A stretch of DNA of 36,050 nt from positions 1 through 36,050 of the forward strand of contig SLDF01000036.1 in the NCBI GenBank assembly GCA_007125435.1, given 5' to 3'. The stretch comes from Saprospiraceae bacterium (GTDB taxonomy: Bacteria; Bacteroidota; Bacteroidia; Chitinophagales; Saprospiraceae). Below, piece after piece: positions 1-10,400 of the stretch. Position 1 is the stretch's first letter; the number at the start of each line of letters is the position of its first letter. Below the pieces are notes generated by a model. It saw only the letters and a list, made by a program, of their open reading frames with translations. It had not been told where the DNA came from and searched no databases. The position numbers were made by a program, and so were the translations under genes.

Positions 1-850
1 GTTGTCCGTTGTTTACGCTTCGCTGTTTAATGTTTGAGATTCGCTTCGCTTTCTCAAACGTTTACGCTGCGTGGACTTTGTCCACTTCGCTGTTTATGCT
101 TGAAGAGAACTTAAGGCTTTCAAGTCATATTTGATTAAAAGCTCCTTGTTAATAAGCTATCGAAAAATCCGTAATAGATGCTCCGCTATAAACGCGAGAG
201 AAACGAGTTAAACGTGAGCGAAGCGAACTAAACGCGAACGATAGTGAGTTAAACATGAGCGAAGTGGATTAAAAGTTTACGCTTCGCTGTTTATGCAAAC
301 GATCGGCTATCGCCTCCGTTTGCTGTTTACGCTACAAGCACTCTGTGCTCTCCGCTGTTTAGACTTGAAGATGAATTGGAAGCTTTCAAGGTCTATTTGC
401 ATGAAAGCTCCTGACTAAAAAGCTGCCTAAAACCCCGTAATAAAAGCTCTGCTATAAACGCGAGTGTAGTGAGGTAAACTAGAGCAAAGCAAACCGATTA
501 ACTTCACCATAAAAAAAGATCAGTATCCCCAAGCACCAACGGTGCGACATCCAAACTTTAAGATCATAAATTACTTACCATAAGGCCAATTAACTGATAA
601 AAACAAACCTTTCAGCCCACAAGGCCAATAGTCATGGTCATCCTTAAATCCTATAAACCATGGTTCAGACAGTTAATAGCACCGTTCAGTCAGCATTTCG
701 CTGTTTATGCTTGAAGAAGACATAAGGCTTTCAAGATCTATTTGGATAAAAGCGCCTTATTAACGAGCTACTGAAAAATCTCCACCACCAGTTCTGCTAT
801 AAACGCGAATGATAGCGGGCTAAATATGATCGACAGGTAACTAAGTGAGC
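1..850. repeat. Repeat island of short inverted units
   Basis: No gene is seen here. The stretch is built from many short units of the type GTTTACGCTTCGCTGTTTA and their reverse complements (TAAACGCGAGCGAAGCGAGT type). Four head-to-tail units of 20-21 bases lie at 189-269; inverted versions lie at about 8-28, 60-100, 276-294 and 330-361. A longer unit (CTTGAAGA, a variable spacer, then GCTTTCAAG) recurs near 100-190, 363-480 and 707-800, each time followed by an AAAAGC-rich tail. Arms can pair over long distances. Bases about 500-700 show no recognisable structure. This is typical of an intergenic repeat-rich zone; no transposase is attached. Confidence 0.8.
286..361 (+). repeat. 76-base repeat, copy 1 (copy 2 at 28503-28578)
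   Basis: This 76-base stretch matches 28503-28578 with a single T/C difference, in the same orientation and about 28 kb away. It contains two small inverted pairs, AAACG/CGTTT and GCAC/GTGC. Near identity outside any gene implies recent copying or active homogenisation. Confidence 0.85.
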
Positions 851-876
851 TATAATGCTTGTTTGAGGGCTCTGTC

Positions 877-907
877 GATGCTGAGCCAGAGGCAGCTCGG
901 CTCCTGA
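877..907 (+). repeat. Short GAGCC hairpin repeat
   Basis: A short unit (core CTGAGCCAGAGGCAGCTCGG) is related to reverse-strand copies at 23454-23475 and 23531-23558. It forms an imperfect hairpin. No function is assigned. Confidence 0.55.
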
Positions 908-966
908 TCTAAGAAAGAACAATGTTTCTATATCTGCTTTAGAATTATGACACTGAACACATTAAT

Positions 967-1125
967 GCATCAGCGATGTGTAGGGGTGGCGACGGCAGGA
1001 GCCAGACTCGATGTAGCGATAGCGGAATCGAGGCCAAGCGAATAGCGCGCCCCGAAACGTAGCGACCCCCATTACCATTTGCCCACCAGGACATTGGTGG
1101 GCAAATGGTAATGGGGGGTGATGCC
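967..1125 (+). repeat. Structured dispersed repeat, copy 1
   Basis: The element opens with GCATCAGCGATGTGTAG and ends with GGTGATGCC, so GCATCA (967-972) can close with TGATGC (1119-1124). The 3' part holds a perfect 22-base-pair stem, 1066-1087 with 1096-1117, with an 8-base loop. The conserved core before the stem is CCCCGAAACGTAGCGAC. Copy 2 is at 16247-16373 and a divergent relative lies at 35881-36044. The long stem has a completely different sequence in copy 2 yet is again complementary. Candidate structured RNA or a hairpin-dependent mobile repeat. Confidence 0.7.
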
Positions 1126-1378
1126 CCTAAGCAGCAAAATCAAAATGTCTCTACAGACCGGCATATCAAATGATAAAAAATAAGTTTTTCACGTGATTTT
1201 CTTCTGACTTATTGTAAAAAAGACAATATTGATTTGCCATTGAACAAGCGGATATGACGTCTAAAGTCTATACTCAAATTGTATATACTTCGAAAAATAG
1301 TCAATGTAGTGAGTGACTTGAAGCTTTGATCAAAACACTTTTAAACCAATGCTCTATACATGCCTAAATCTTTAATAT

Positions 1379-1420
1379 AACCCCTCATGGCCTATGTATA
1401 TATAATGTATATATGAGGTT
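1379..1420. promoter_or_regulatory. AT-rich inverted repeat upstream of the glucan locus
   Basis: CCTCAT (1383-1388) and ATGAGG (1413-1418) flank an alternating TATGTATATATAATG tract, 76 bases before the first start codon. The symmetry and position fit an operator or promoter element for the locus, possibly bound by the HTH regulator at 18810-21506. No clear TTTG/TAnnTTTG Bacteroidota promoter could be placed with confidence between 1126 and 1495; the rest of that interval shows nothing else. Confidence 0.35.
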
Positions 1421-1495
1421 GATTTTACAGTCTTCATAAGTCGTCTTAAATTAGTGTTCGCTATAATCACTTTTTAACAGAATAACATTTTTACT

Positions 1496-4400
1496 ATGCG
1501 GGTCGAATCAATACAAAAATGTCTTACCCTGGTCTTTGTGTGTTTTTCTTTTTTGCTGGTTGCACAGAGAAACAATGTCAAAATAGAAAACTCTACTGAC
1601 GGTATCAGATTAAAAGTTGACGGAAAGTATTTCATGGTCAATGGTATGAATTGGGATTATTTTCCCATTGGTACCAATTACACCTATAGCTTATGGGACG
1701 AAACTGATCAATTTATTAAGCAAGCCCTTGACGATGAAATGGGACTCCTCCAAAATATGGGTGTTAATGCCATTAGAGTCTATACTGGGATTCCTCCGAA
1801 ATGGATAACTTATATTTATGAGACTTATGGCATATACACTATGCTCAATCATTCTTTTGGAAGATATGGTGTAGATCTCAGCGGCGTATGGATGGCTAAT
1901 ACTGAATACTCCGACGAGCGTGTCATTGAATTACTGATGCGCGAGACACAAGAACTAGCAAGCCAATATAAAGACACGCCAGGGCTATTATTATACCTAC
2001 TAGGTAATGAGAACAACTATGGTTTGTTTTGGGGTGGAGCCGAGACAGAAGATATACCTATCCAGGACAGAAAGTCTACACAGCGGGCTGAGTATATGTA
2101 TCAGTTGTTTAATCAGGCCGCTAAAGCCATGAAAGTCATAGATGATGCCCATCCGGTAGCGCTTTGTAATGGTGACCTTTTATTTATGGAGCTGATAGTG
2201 AAGTATTGTCCCGATGTGGATATTTTCGGAACAAACATGTATAGAGGACTTTCTTTTGGAGATGCATTTGAGAGGGTACAGAAAGAATATGGCAAGCCAA
2301 TTCTTTTTACAGAGTTTGGTGCAGATGCTTTTAATGTCATTACCAACCAGGAGGATCAAAAGGCGCAGGCCATGTTCATGACTTCCAATTGGGAAGAGAT
2401 ATACGCAAATGCAGCGGGGCTAGGCAAAGCAGGTAACTCCATAGGAGGATTTACCTTTCAGTTTAGCGATGGATGGTGGAAGTATGGACAGACTACTAAT
2501 CTGGATGTTCATGACACAAACGCATCTTGGGAAAATGGGGGGTACTTTGTCGACCATATACCTGGTGAGAATAATATGAATGAAGAATGGTTTGGAGTTT
2601 GTGCTAAGGGGCCTACAAATAGTAAAGGTTTTTATGCATTATATCCAAGAGCCGCATATTATTCTCTAAGAGAAGCTCATGCTTATGACCCTTATGGTCC
2701 TGAAGCCAGCATGTCCACATTGCAGGCACACTTTAATAATATACTATTAGCAGATGCAGAGCTAAGGGCTCGCGGAGACAGGGCAGCTCTTCTCGGCGAA
2801 CGAAGTAGTTTAATCAGCTTGAGTCGATTTACGGCTATTTTAAATACATTCAATACAGGAGGAAGCCTTATCTCTACGCCTCAAAGTCCAATACCGGGCA
2901 GTCAGACCTTCCCGGACCAGACAGGTTTTGATCATATGCAATCCTTTTTCTTTGGTATTGAAGCTAACCCTGCCCCGAATTTTAGAGCAAACGTAGACTT
3001 TAATGTCCTGGGGAATGTAGCAACCAACCCAATTGATCAAATATTCTATGAAAACAGAGGACGCCCTGTAGCCGTCAATACACCAAATGGACTAACTAAC
3101 CTAGAGTCCATTAACAGAGTGGCGGTCTACAGCGCCTCCTATGAATGGGATCATCGCATGTTCAAAATGAATGGCTTCTATCGTACAGGGCATTACCACT
3201 GGGGATATGAGGGTGATTTCTTTGGATTATATCCAGAAGCCAACTACGGACCACTGATGGACGTGTATAATGGTATAGCCCCTTTCGGCATGGAGATAGA
3301 AGGAAAAAGAGAATTGAATGGATTAAAGGTAGCTTTCGGACCACAGCTGTGGTGGGGAGCCAACCCTGCAGTACTTGTCAAATATTCAAAGGAAGTCGCC
3401 GGCACTAAAATTACAGGTATATTTCATGAAGACCTGGAGCAGCTTGGCTTGACAGAGAGTTCATTCGCCATACCTCAGCCGAAGACGAGAAGACTTACGC
3501 TCCACGCCAATAGAAAGTTTGGAAAATTAGGTGTTGATGTTGGTGGTATCTGGGGCGGTCAGCCTCTAGAGGGCAGAGCTTTTCAAGTCGTGAGAGGTGA
3601 GGGTAAAGATATGCAAGTCTTCCAGTCTACTATCAACCCCAATGATACCTGGGGTGGTAAAATGAAATTAACCTATCAAGGTGGCAAGTTTAATTGGTAT
3701 GCGCAATCTGCTGCTATGGGTCTTGCTGCGTCAGGTACAGGAGATCCCACTATCACTTTCACAGGATGGCGTCTTAAGGATAGTGGAAGTGGTAATCAAT
3801 ACAACTTCATGTCGGGTATGACATACCTCATTGGCAATCTACAGATAGCGCCTAACTTCCTTTGGCAGAGACCAATAGAGGGGCCTATTCCAGGAGATGC
3901 TCCAGCGCCAGCCAGACCTAGAAATATTCTTGACGATCCATTTGTCGTAAGATTAAATAGAGAGACTGTCGCCGGTGAGTTATTACTGACATATGACCCT
4001 ACACCGGGTACATACATGTATGACTGGGATAGTGATAGGACAGAAGATTCAAAGCTTGCTATCAGTGCAGGTGTGGTATTTAGACATCATCCAACAACAA
4101 TGGATGCAGCTATAGGTATCTTACCTGATGGTCGTACGACTTTCGCCTTCCCGGGTGCTGTTCCAGCTGCTGATTTGTGGGAGTTTCATGCCAGGGTCGT
4201 TTCAAAACTGACTAAAGAGTTTGGTATCATTACTAATATTTATGGTGGAGATGCCCAGGCTAATGGTAGTGATGAAAGACTTATTACTAGATTCGGAGCT
4301 GATGTCAGAATGATTTACAAGCGACTGAAGCTGTCCACATTTGTAAAGGTCAACGACTGGGGTCCTTACGATTATCATCGGGACTTTAACTTGACATTCC

Positions 4401-4642
4401 CTTTACAAATTATGGGTGATTTGTCATTTTCATCTGATAGACAGGATTGGTTTGATATGCCATCTACCAGAGTCGGTATGATGGTGACGTACAGGACGCT
4501 TGATCGATTTTCACCGAGATACCAGCCTACAACCTTCTTTGACGCTAATGGTAATTTAGAGCCCGATCCCAATGCCATAGGTTTTCCCAATGGTAATGAA
4601 TGGGAGATAAGAACATACGTTATAATTAATATCAGCAAATAA
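1496..4642 (+). CDS. TIM-barrel glycoside hydrolase fused to outer-membrane beta-barrel
   Basis: 1048 residues. An N-terminal signal peptide (about 1-24, ending LLVAQ) precedes a clan-A TIM barrel at about 30-400 that resembles the GH2 catalytic domain. The likely acid/base is Glu172 in GNEN and the likely nucleophile Glu273 in FTEFGADA. From about residue 465 to the end the protein changes character: many alternating aromatic/polar strands with short turns and glycine-rich hairpins, as in an outer-membrane beta-barrel of roughly 580 residues. The last residue is Lys, not the usual terminal aromatic. First gene of the locus, 11 bases before the next. The GH family and substrate are not certain; beta-glucan or its oligosaccharides is inferred from the neighbours. 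The barrel could be a pore or only an anchor. Confidence 0.75.
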   Translation: MRVESIQKCLTLVFVCFSFLLVAQRNNVKIENSTDGIRLKVDGKYFMVNGMNWDYFPIGTNYTYSLWDETDQFIKQALDDEMGLLQNMGVNAIRVYTGIPPKWITYIYETYGIYTMLNHSFGRYGVDLSGVWMANTEYSDERVIELLMRETQELASQYKDTPGLLLYLLGNENNYGLFWGGAETEDIPIQDRKSTQRAEYMYQLFNQAAKAMKVIDDAHPVALCNGDLLFMELIVKYCPDVDIFGTNMYRGLSFGDAFERVQKEYGKPILFTEFGADAFNVITNQEDQKAQAMFMTSNWEEIYANAAGLGKAGNSIGGFTFQFSDGWWKYGQTTNLDVHDTNASWENGGYFVDHIPGENNMNEEWFGVCAKGPTNSKGFYALYPRAAYYSLREAHAYDPYGPEASMSTLQAHFNNILLADAELRARGDRAALLGERSSLISLSRFTAILNTFNTGGSLISTPQSPIPGSQTFPDQTGFDHMQSFFFGIEANPAPNFRANVDFNVLGNVATNPIDQIFYENRGRPVAVNTPNGLTNLESINRVAVYSASYEWDHRMFKMNGFYRTGHYHWGYEGDFFGLYPEANYGPLMDVYNGIAPFGMEIEGKRELNGLKVAFGPQLWWGANPAVLVKYSKEVAGTKITGIFHEDLEQLGLTESSFAIPQPKTRRLTLHANRKFGKLGVDVGGIWGGQPLEGRAFQVVRGEGKDMQVFQSTINPNDTWGGKMKLTYQGGKFNWYAQSAAMGLAASGTGDPTITFTGWRLKDSGSGNQYNFMSGMTYLIGNLQIAPNFLWQRPIEGPIPGDAPAPARPRNILDDPFVVRLNRETVAGELLLTYDPTPGTYMYDWDSDRTEDSKLAISAGVVFRHHPTTMDAAIGILPDGRTTFAFPGAVPAADLWEFHARVVSKLTKEFGIITNIYGGDAQANGSDERLITRFGADVRMIYKRLKLSTFVKVNDWGPYDYHRDFNLTFPLQIMGDLSFSSDRQDWFDMPSTRVGMMVTYRTLDRFSPRYQPTTFFDANGNLEPDPNAIGFPNGNEWEIRTYVIINISK

Positions 4643-4653
4643 AGCATACAACA

Positions 4654-6537
4654 ATGAAACTTACTTTTATAAAACGCAGTCTAGTAGCCATTTCAGCTTT
4701 TCTTCTCATTGTAAGTTGCAGTAGAGATATAGATGAACTAGAGCCGGCTCAATACCCTAATAATCCTAATGTTTTTATTGACGCCTTCAGTGCAGGTTTA
4801 AATTATGCTGCATTTAGCGGATCTGTACCGGCAGCTTTTCAGGTAGACACTGAGGTTACTATAGAAAACTCAGAAGCATCTATGCGATTTGAAGTACCTG
4901 ACGCTAATGACCCACGAGGTGCATATGCAGGAGGTGCTTTTTTTACTGAAATCGGCAGAAACCTCACAGAGTATGATGCCCTCACTTTTTGGATGAAAGC
5001 ATCCATGGCCTGTAATATTGATATCATTGGCTTTGGAAATGATCTGGGGGAGTCCCTGAACCAGGCATCAGTAAATGCAATTGCTGCCACGACCAATTGG
5101 AAAAAAGTTGTGATTCCGATTCCTAACCCAGAAGTGTTAACCCAAGAGAAAGGATTGTTGTTTTACTCCGCCGGACCGATAGATGGCAGAGGTTATACAT
5201 TTTGGCTTGATGATGTTAAGTTTGAAAAGTTAGGTACAATTGCTCATGGTAAAGCTACTATTTTGGATGGTGAGGATGTAACTCAAAGCCCAGGAGTCGG
5301 GTCAACAATACAAATAACGGGGTTGATTTCTACTTTTAATTTACCTACAGGTGTTAACAGGACACTTGATACAGGGCCGGGATACTTTACATTTACATCA
5401 TCTGATACATCAGTTGCTAGTGTTGATCAACGCGGTCTCGTTACAGTTAAAGATTTAGGTGAAGCTGTCATTACTGCCGAGTTGGGTTCTGTAGAAGTTG
5501 AAGGATCTTTAATTATTAGCTCCGATGGAATTCCTGGCGGACCTTCCACTGTGTCGCCAACACCTGCTTTTCCAGCAGATGCTGTCATTTCTATGTTTAG
5601 TAATGCTTATGAGAATGTTCCTATAGACACATGGAATACCAGATGGGAATTTTCTACAGCTGATGAGTTCTTTCTCAATATACAAGGTAGTGATGTCATT
5701 CGATATAGAAATCTAAACTTTGTGGGCATTGAATTTGCATCATCAACAATTGATGCCTCAGGAATGACAAATTTTCATATGAATTTGTTTACTCCTGAAA
5801 ATACAGATCCACCAGCTGCATTTAATATTCTACTGGTGGATTTTGGTCCTGATGGCGAATTTGGTGGTGGAGACGATAGCTCTCATGAAATTACCATAAC
5901 AAGCCCAACTCTTGCATCAGATGAATGGATAACTATAGATATACCATTGTCTGAATTTTCCGGATTGCAAAGTCGTGCTAATCTTGCACAGTTGGTGTTA
6001 TCCGGGGATTTATCGGATATTTATATAGATAATGTTTTATTCTATGATGATGGTAGTGGCTCTGGTGGTGGTGATCCGGAGACGCCAGATGCTGCAGCAC
6101 CAGCGCCAACTATCGATGCCAATCAAGTAAAATCTATTTTTAGCGATGCATATGATAATGTTCCGGGTACTGACTTTTTCCCTGATTGGGGACAGGCCAC
6201 AGTAGTAACTCAAGTCAATATTGGTGGTAGTAATACGCTCAGATATGGTAATCTAAATTATCAGGGTACACAGCTGGCCTCGAGCATAGATGTGTCTGAT
6301 ATGGATTTTTTACATCTTGATTTTTGGACAGCAAACTCTACGTCTTTAGAGGTGTCTTTGATTAGTCCGGGTCCTAATGAAACTCCATTTAGTCTAGTAG
6401 TACCGACGAGCGGATGGGTAAGTGTTGATATACCATTATCCGAATTTTCCGGTGTGGATATTGCAGATGTGTTCCAGTTTAAATTTGAAGGGAACGGAAA
6501 TGTATACCTAGACAACATATTTTTTCACAAACAGTAA
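4654..6537 (+). CDS. Multi-domain glucan-binding surface lipoprotein
   Basis: 627 residues. The lipoprotein signal has its acceptor Cys22 in IVSC, and the following SRDIDELE is acidic, as in Bacteroidota surface-export signals. Domains: an N-terminal beta-sandwich binding-like region (about 40-190), a Big2-like immunoglobulin fold (about 200-290, with SVASVDQRGLVTV), then two related carbohydrate-binding-like domains (about 302-465 and 480-627). The pair shares FS(N/D)AY(E/D)NVP near the start and IPLSEFSG near the end, and both recur in the protein at 17393-18727. No catalytic motif is seen. By position (between two hydrolases) and architecture it probably holds beta-glucan at the cell surface, a role usually filled by SusD/SGBP proteins. 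The ligand is inferred. Confidence 0.75.
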   Translation: MKLTFIKRSLVAISAFLLIVSCSRDIDELEPAQYPNNPNVFIDAFSAGLNYAAFSGSVPAAFQVDTEVTIENSEASMRFEVPDANDPRGAYAGGAFFTEIGRNLTEYDALTFWMKASMACNIDIIGFGNDLGESLNQASVNAIAATTNWKKVVIPIPNPEVLTQEKGLLFYSAGPIDGRGYTFWLDDVKFEKLGTIAHGKATILDGEDVTQSPGVGSTIQITGLISTFNLPTGVNRTLDTGPGYFTFTSSDTSVASVDQRGLVTVKDLGEAVITAELGSVEVEGSLIISSDGIPGGPSTVSPTPAFPADAVISMFSNAYENVPIDTWNTRWEFSTADEFFLNIQGSDVIRYRNLNFVGIEFASSTIDASGMTNFHMNLFTPENTDPPAAFNILLVDFGPDGEFGGGDDSSHEITITSPTLASDEWITIDIPLSEFSGLQSRANLAQLVLSGDLSDIYIDNVLFYDDGSGSGGGDPETPDAAAPAPTIDANQVKSIFSDAYDNVPGTDFFPDWGQATVVTQVNIGGSNTLRYGNLNYQGTQLASSIDVSDMDFLHLDFWTANSTSLEVSLISPGPNETPFSLVVPTSGWVSVDIPLSEFSGVDIADVFQFKFEGNGNVYLDNIFFHKQ

Positions 6538-6552
6538 TTAAATGTATTAAAC

Positions 6553-7395
6553 ATGAATACACGTAAATTAATCAATAGCACACCTTCAATCTTATTTATA
6601 TTGAGTCTCTTTATCTCATTAATGTCATGCGAAAGAGATACCGAGCAGAAGCTGGATCCAAGGGACTGGGAGTTGGTTTGGAGTGATGAGTTTGACGGTG
6701 AAGCCGGTGAATCACCAAACCCTGCCAATTGGGCGTTTGATATAGGAACAGGCGAAAATGGATGGGGAAACGAAGAGTTGCAATACTACACCGATAGACC
6801 TGAAAATGTTTCTATGGATGGTGAGGGCAACCTTGTTATAACAGTAAGGAGTGAAAGCTTCGGCGGTCAACCCTTCACATCGGCAAGGATAAAATCAGAG
6901 GGTCTTGTAGAGCAAGAGTTTGGTCGAGTGGAAGCAAGGCTGAAAACTCCATATGGTCCGGGACTTTGGCCAGCATTTTGGATGCTAGGAGCTAATTTTT
7001 CAGAAATAGGATGGCCTCAATGCGGAGAGATTGACATCATGGAATTAAGAGGACAAGAACCGGATATTATTCACGGTTCTGTGCATGGACCAGGCTATTC
7101 TGCAGGACAGGCTGTGACCAAAAAGTTTGTATTGGACAAGAGCCGATTTGATGCTGACTTCCATGTGTTTGCAATAGAGTGGTATGAAGACCAAATTGAC
7201 TTTTTTGTCGATGACTTTTTGTACCAAAGAATTACTAAAGATGATGTGCCCGGTGAATATGTCTTCAATCAGCCATTTTTTATCATTCTGAATGTTGCAA
7301 TTGGTGGAACATTCGTAGGTTTTCCCAATGCGCAAACAGTCTACCCACAAGAAATGGTGATTGACTATGTCCGTCTGTATAAGTTGGCAGATTGA
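6553..7395 (+). CDS. GH16 endo-beta-1,3-glucanase (laminarinase) lipoprotein
   Basis: 280 residues. Signal peptide with acceptor Cys26 (LMSC, followed by ERDTEQ, a surface-type acidic stretch). The rest is one GH16 jelly-roll with the catalytic motif GEIDIMELRG: Glu159 nucleophile, Asp161 assistant, Glu164 acid/base. The extra Met in E-I-D-I-M-E is the beta-bulge form typical of laminarinases. WSDEFDG near the start and the terminal YVRLYK strand are also family hallmarks. It should cut internal beta-1,3 bonds of laminarin-like or mixed-linkage glucan at the surface. It lies 15 bases after the binding lipoprotein, consistent with one transcript. Family assignment is strong; exact linkage specificity is not readable from sequence. 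Confidence 0.93.
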   Translation: MNTRKLINSTPSILFILSLFISLMSCERDTEQKLDPRDWELVWSDEFDGEAGESPNPANWAFDIGTGENGWGNEELQYYTDRPENVSMDGEGNLVITVRSESFGGQPFTSARIKSEGLVEQEFGRVEARLKTPYGPGLWPAFWMLGANFSEIGWPQCGEIDIMELRGQEPDIIHGSVHGPGYSAGQAVTKKFVLDKSRFDADFHVFAIEWYEDQIDFFVDDFLYQRITKDDVPGEYVFNQPFFIILNVAIGGTFVGFPNAQTVYPQEMVIDYVRLYKLAD

Positions 7396-7479
7396 TAACA
7401 ATTGTACAAAAGCTGCAATGAAGCTGTAGATGATGATTGTCACCAATTGATTAATAGGAAAATAAAATAGATCGTTAAT

Positions 7480-10400
7480 TTGAACAAGACTGTAACAGAT
7501 ACTAGAAATTCGTCTTTGGACATTGTAGAAATAGACAATGAGTTTTACATATGTATTTCCCATTGTGACGCTTTAAGGCCATTTTTTATGAGCATAGTAA
7601 GCCACTCTGACCATTGGATGTTTATTTCCAGCAATGGCGGTCTTACCGCAGGAAGAAGAAATGCAGATTTTGCTCTATTTCCTTACTATACTGATGATAA
7701 GATTACTGATATGGCCGAGCTTACCGGTAGTAAGACCATCGTCAAAGTAATAGGTGATGACAAGATGCAATATTGGGAGCCTATGTCAAATAGGCAAATA
7801 GGGCAATTCGACATAGAAAGGTGCCTTTACAAGAGCATATTTGGGAATAAGGTCATTTTTGAAGAGATCAACAACAGTCTTGGACTCATTTTTAAGTATA
7901 GATGGAGTACAAGTGAAAAGTTTGGTTTTGTGAGAGATGCTTCCTTACAGAACATATCAGGTAGCGTTTGTAATGTTGAGATTCTGGATGGACTTCAGAA
8001 CCTCTTGCCATATGGTGTAAATAGTGACCTTCAAAATGCCAGTAGTAATCTGGTGGATGCATATAAGCGTAATGAATGGCACCCTGAAACGGGGTTAGGC
8101 ATATTTGCCCTTAGTGCTATCATAGTAGATAAAGCAGAACCTAGTGAAGCCCTCAAAGCTAATATCGTCTGGTCTCTTGGTATCGAGCAAGGCACATATT
8201 TACTCTCCTCCCGACAGTTGGACGCATTTAGAAATAATGAGAAATTAATTGCTGAGTCAGATGTAAAAGGTGAAAAGGGTGCGTATTTTGTACATACATC
8301 CAACAGAATTGAAGCCAACCAAAACATGTTCTGGAGAATGGTGGCTGATGTCAATAAATCGCATAGCCAGATTACTGAAACAATACAAACCCTATCTGAA
8401 AAGGACGGCCTCTGGAAAGATATTGATGAAGATATATCCATAGGTACTAAAAGCTTAATGTCTTTGGTAAGGGCATCAGATGGTATGCAAAGAACAAGCG
8501 ATCGTCTAAGGGATATAAGGCACTATTCCAATGTCTTGTTCAACATAATGAGGGGTGGGATTTTTGATGATGGCTACCGAATAGAGAAGAAAGATTTCTT
8601 TAACTATCTGTCCAAAGCCAATAAAGCGCTTTTTGAAAAACACAGGCATGTTTTGAATCAATTGGAAAATACTTTTTATAGAGACCAATTGATGGAGGTA
8701 ATAACTCAAATTAGCGATAGTGACTTGAACAGGTTGTCCATAGAATATTTACCACTTAAATTCAGTAGAAGACATGGTGATCCAAGTAGGCCTTGGAATA
8801 GGTTTTCAATAAACCTAAAGGATGAAAGAGATGGCTCTAAAATTTTGGACTATGAAGGAAATTGGCGTGATATTTTTCAAAATTGGGAAGCCCTTTCATA
8901 CAGTTATCCGGCTTTTATAGAGTCGATGATATATAAGTTTCTCAATGCATCTACTTTTGATGGATACAATCCTTACCGCGTTACAAAAGACGGCTTCGAT
9001 TGGGAAACTATTGAACCTGATGACCCATGGTCGTATATTGGTTATTGGGGGGACCATCAAATCATCTACCTTCAAAAGTTTCTAGAGATATTAGAAAAGT
9101 TCTCCCCCGGAAAATTAAAAGAATTATTATCTAAGGAAGACTTCGTATATGCTGCTGTACCATATCGAATCAAAACCTATGATGACATTGTCAAAAATCC
9201 AAAAGACACCATTGACTTTGATGAGGCCTGGGATAAGTCTATAAGAAAAAGAAGAGATCAGAAAGGGGCAGATGGAGCTCTTTTGACCGATAGCAATGAA
9301 CTGATATATCATGTGAATTTTATTGAAAAGATATTGGCAACTGTCCTGGCTAAACTCATCAATTTTATTCCAGAAGGCGGTATATGGATGAATACACAAA
9401 GGCCGGAATGGAATGACGCTAACAATGCGCTAGTGGGCAATGGTGTTTCAATGGTCACATTGTACTATTTGAGAAGAATGCTTTCATTTTTTACGCATGT
9501 TATTAACAGTACTGATATTGAGAATACGCAGATTTCTAATGAGATGGTTGAGCTCTATCACTCAGTTAGAAACGTATTCGAAGACAATAAAAGCCTGCTT
9601 GATCAGAAAGAAATCAGTGACAATAAGAGAAAGGAAATTGTCGATGCTTTAGGCAAAGCCGGCTCTGATTATCGAATGCACATTTACAACTCAGGGTTCT
9701 GGGGTAAGAAACGTACCATATCAAAAGAAGGCCTTCAGCGCTTTTTTAACTTAAGTCTTAAGTTTTTGGAGCACACTATTAAAAAAGGGAAAAGAAGTGA
9801 TGGCCTTTATCATACATATAACTTAATGACTTACTCGAAAGGTGGCATAAGCCTCACCTACCTGGATGAAATGCTTGAGGGTCAAGTGGCTGTATTAAGT
9901 TCAGCTTATCTGAGGCCTGAAGAGGCTTTGAAAGTTATGGATGCTCTGAAGTCCAGCGCACTTTTTAGACCTGATCAGTACAGTTACCTTCTATATCCAG
10001 AAAAAGAACTACCGGGCTTTCTGCACAAAAACATAATCGGCAAGGAAGATGCAAATTCTTCAGAGCTGATACAAAAACTGCTAAAGGATAATAACACAGA
10101 AGTCATTGAGAAAAGCATAAATGGAAATTACCATTTCAATGGCAACTTCAAAAATGCCAATGACCTCAAGGTGGCATTAGATCAACTGTCACAAAATGGA
10201 TACGAAGCACTGGTTAAAAAAGAGGGAGAAAGCATACTTGAAATATTTGAGAAAGTATTTAATCACAAGGCCTTTACAGGTAGGTCAGGTACATTCTTTG
10301 CTTATGAGGGTCTTGGTTCGATTTATTGGCACATGGTTTCCAAACTGCTATTAGCCATTCAGGAATGTTGCCTTGATGGCATTAATAAAAGAGTAGATAC

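Noticed and set aside
189..269. Possible CRISPR array from regular 20-21-base units
   Set aside because: Units are contiguous without unique spacers, are imperfect, and no cas gene is present.
7045..7563. 172-codon reverse frame across the GH16/GH149 boundary
   Set aside because: It lies antisense to two well-supported genes and its product is low in recognisable structure.
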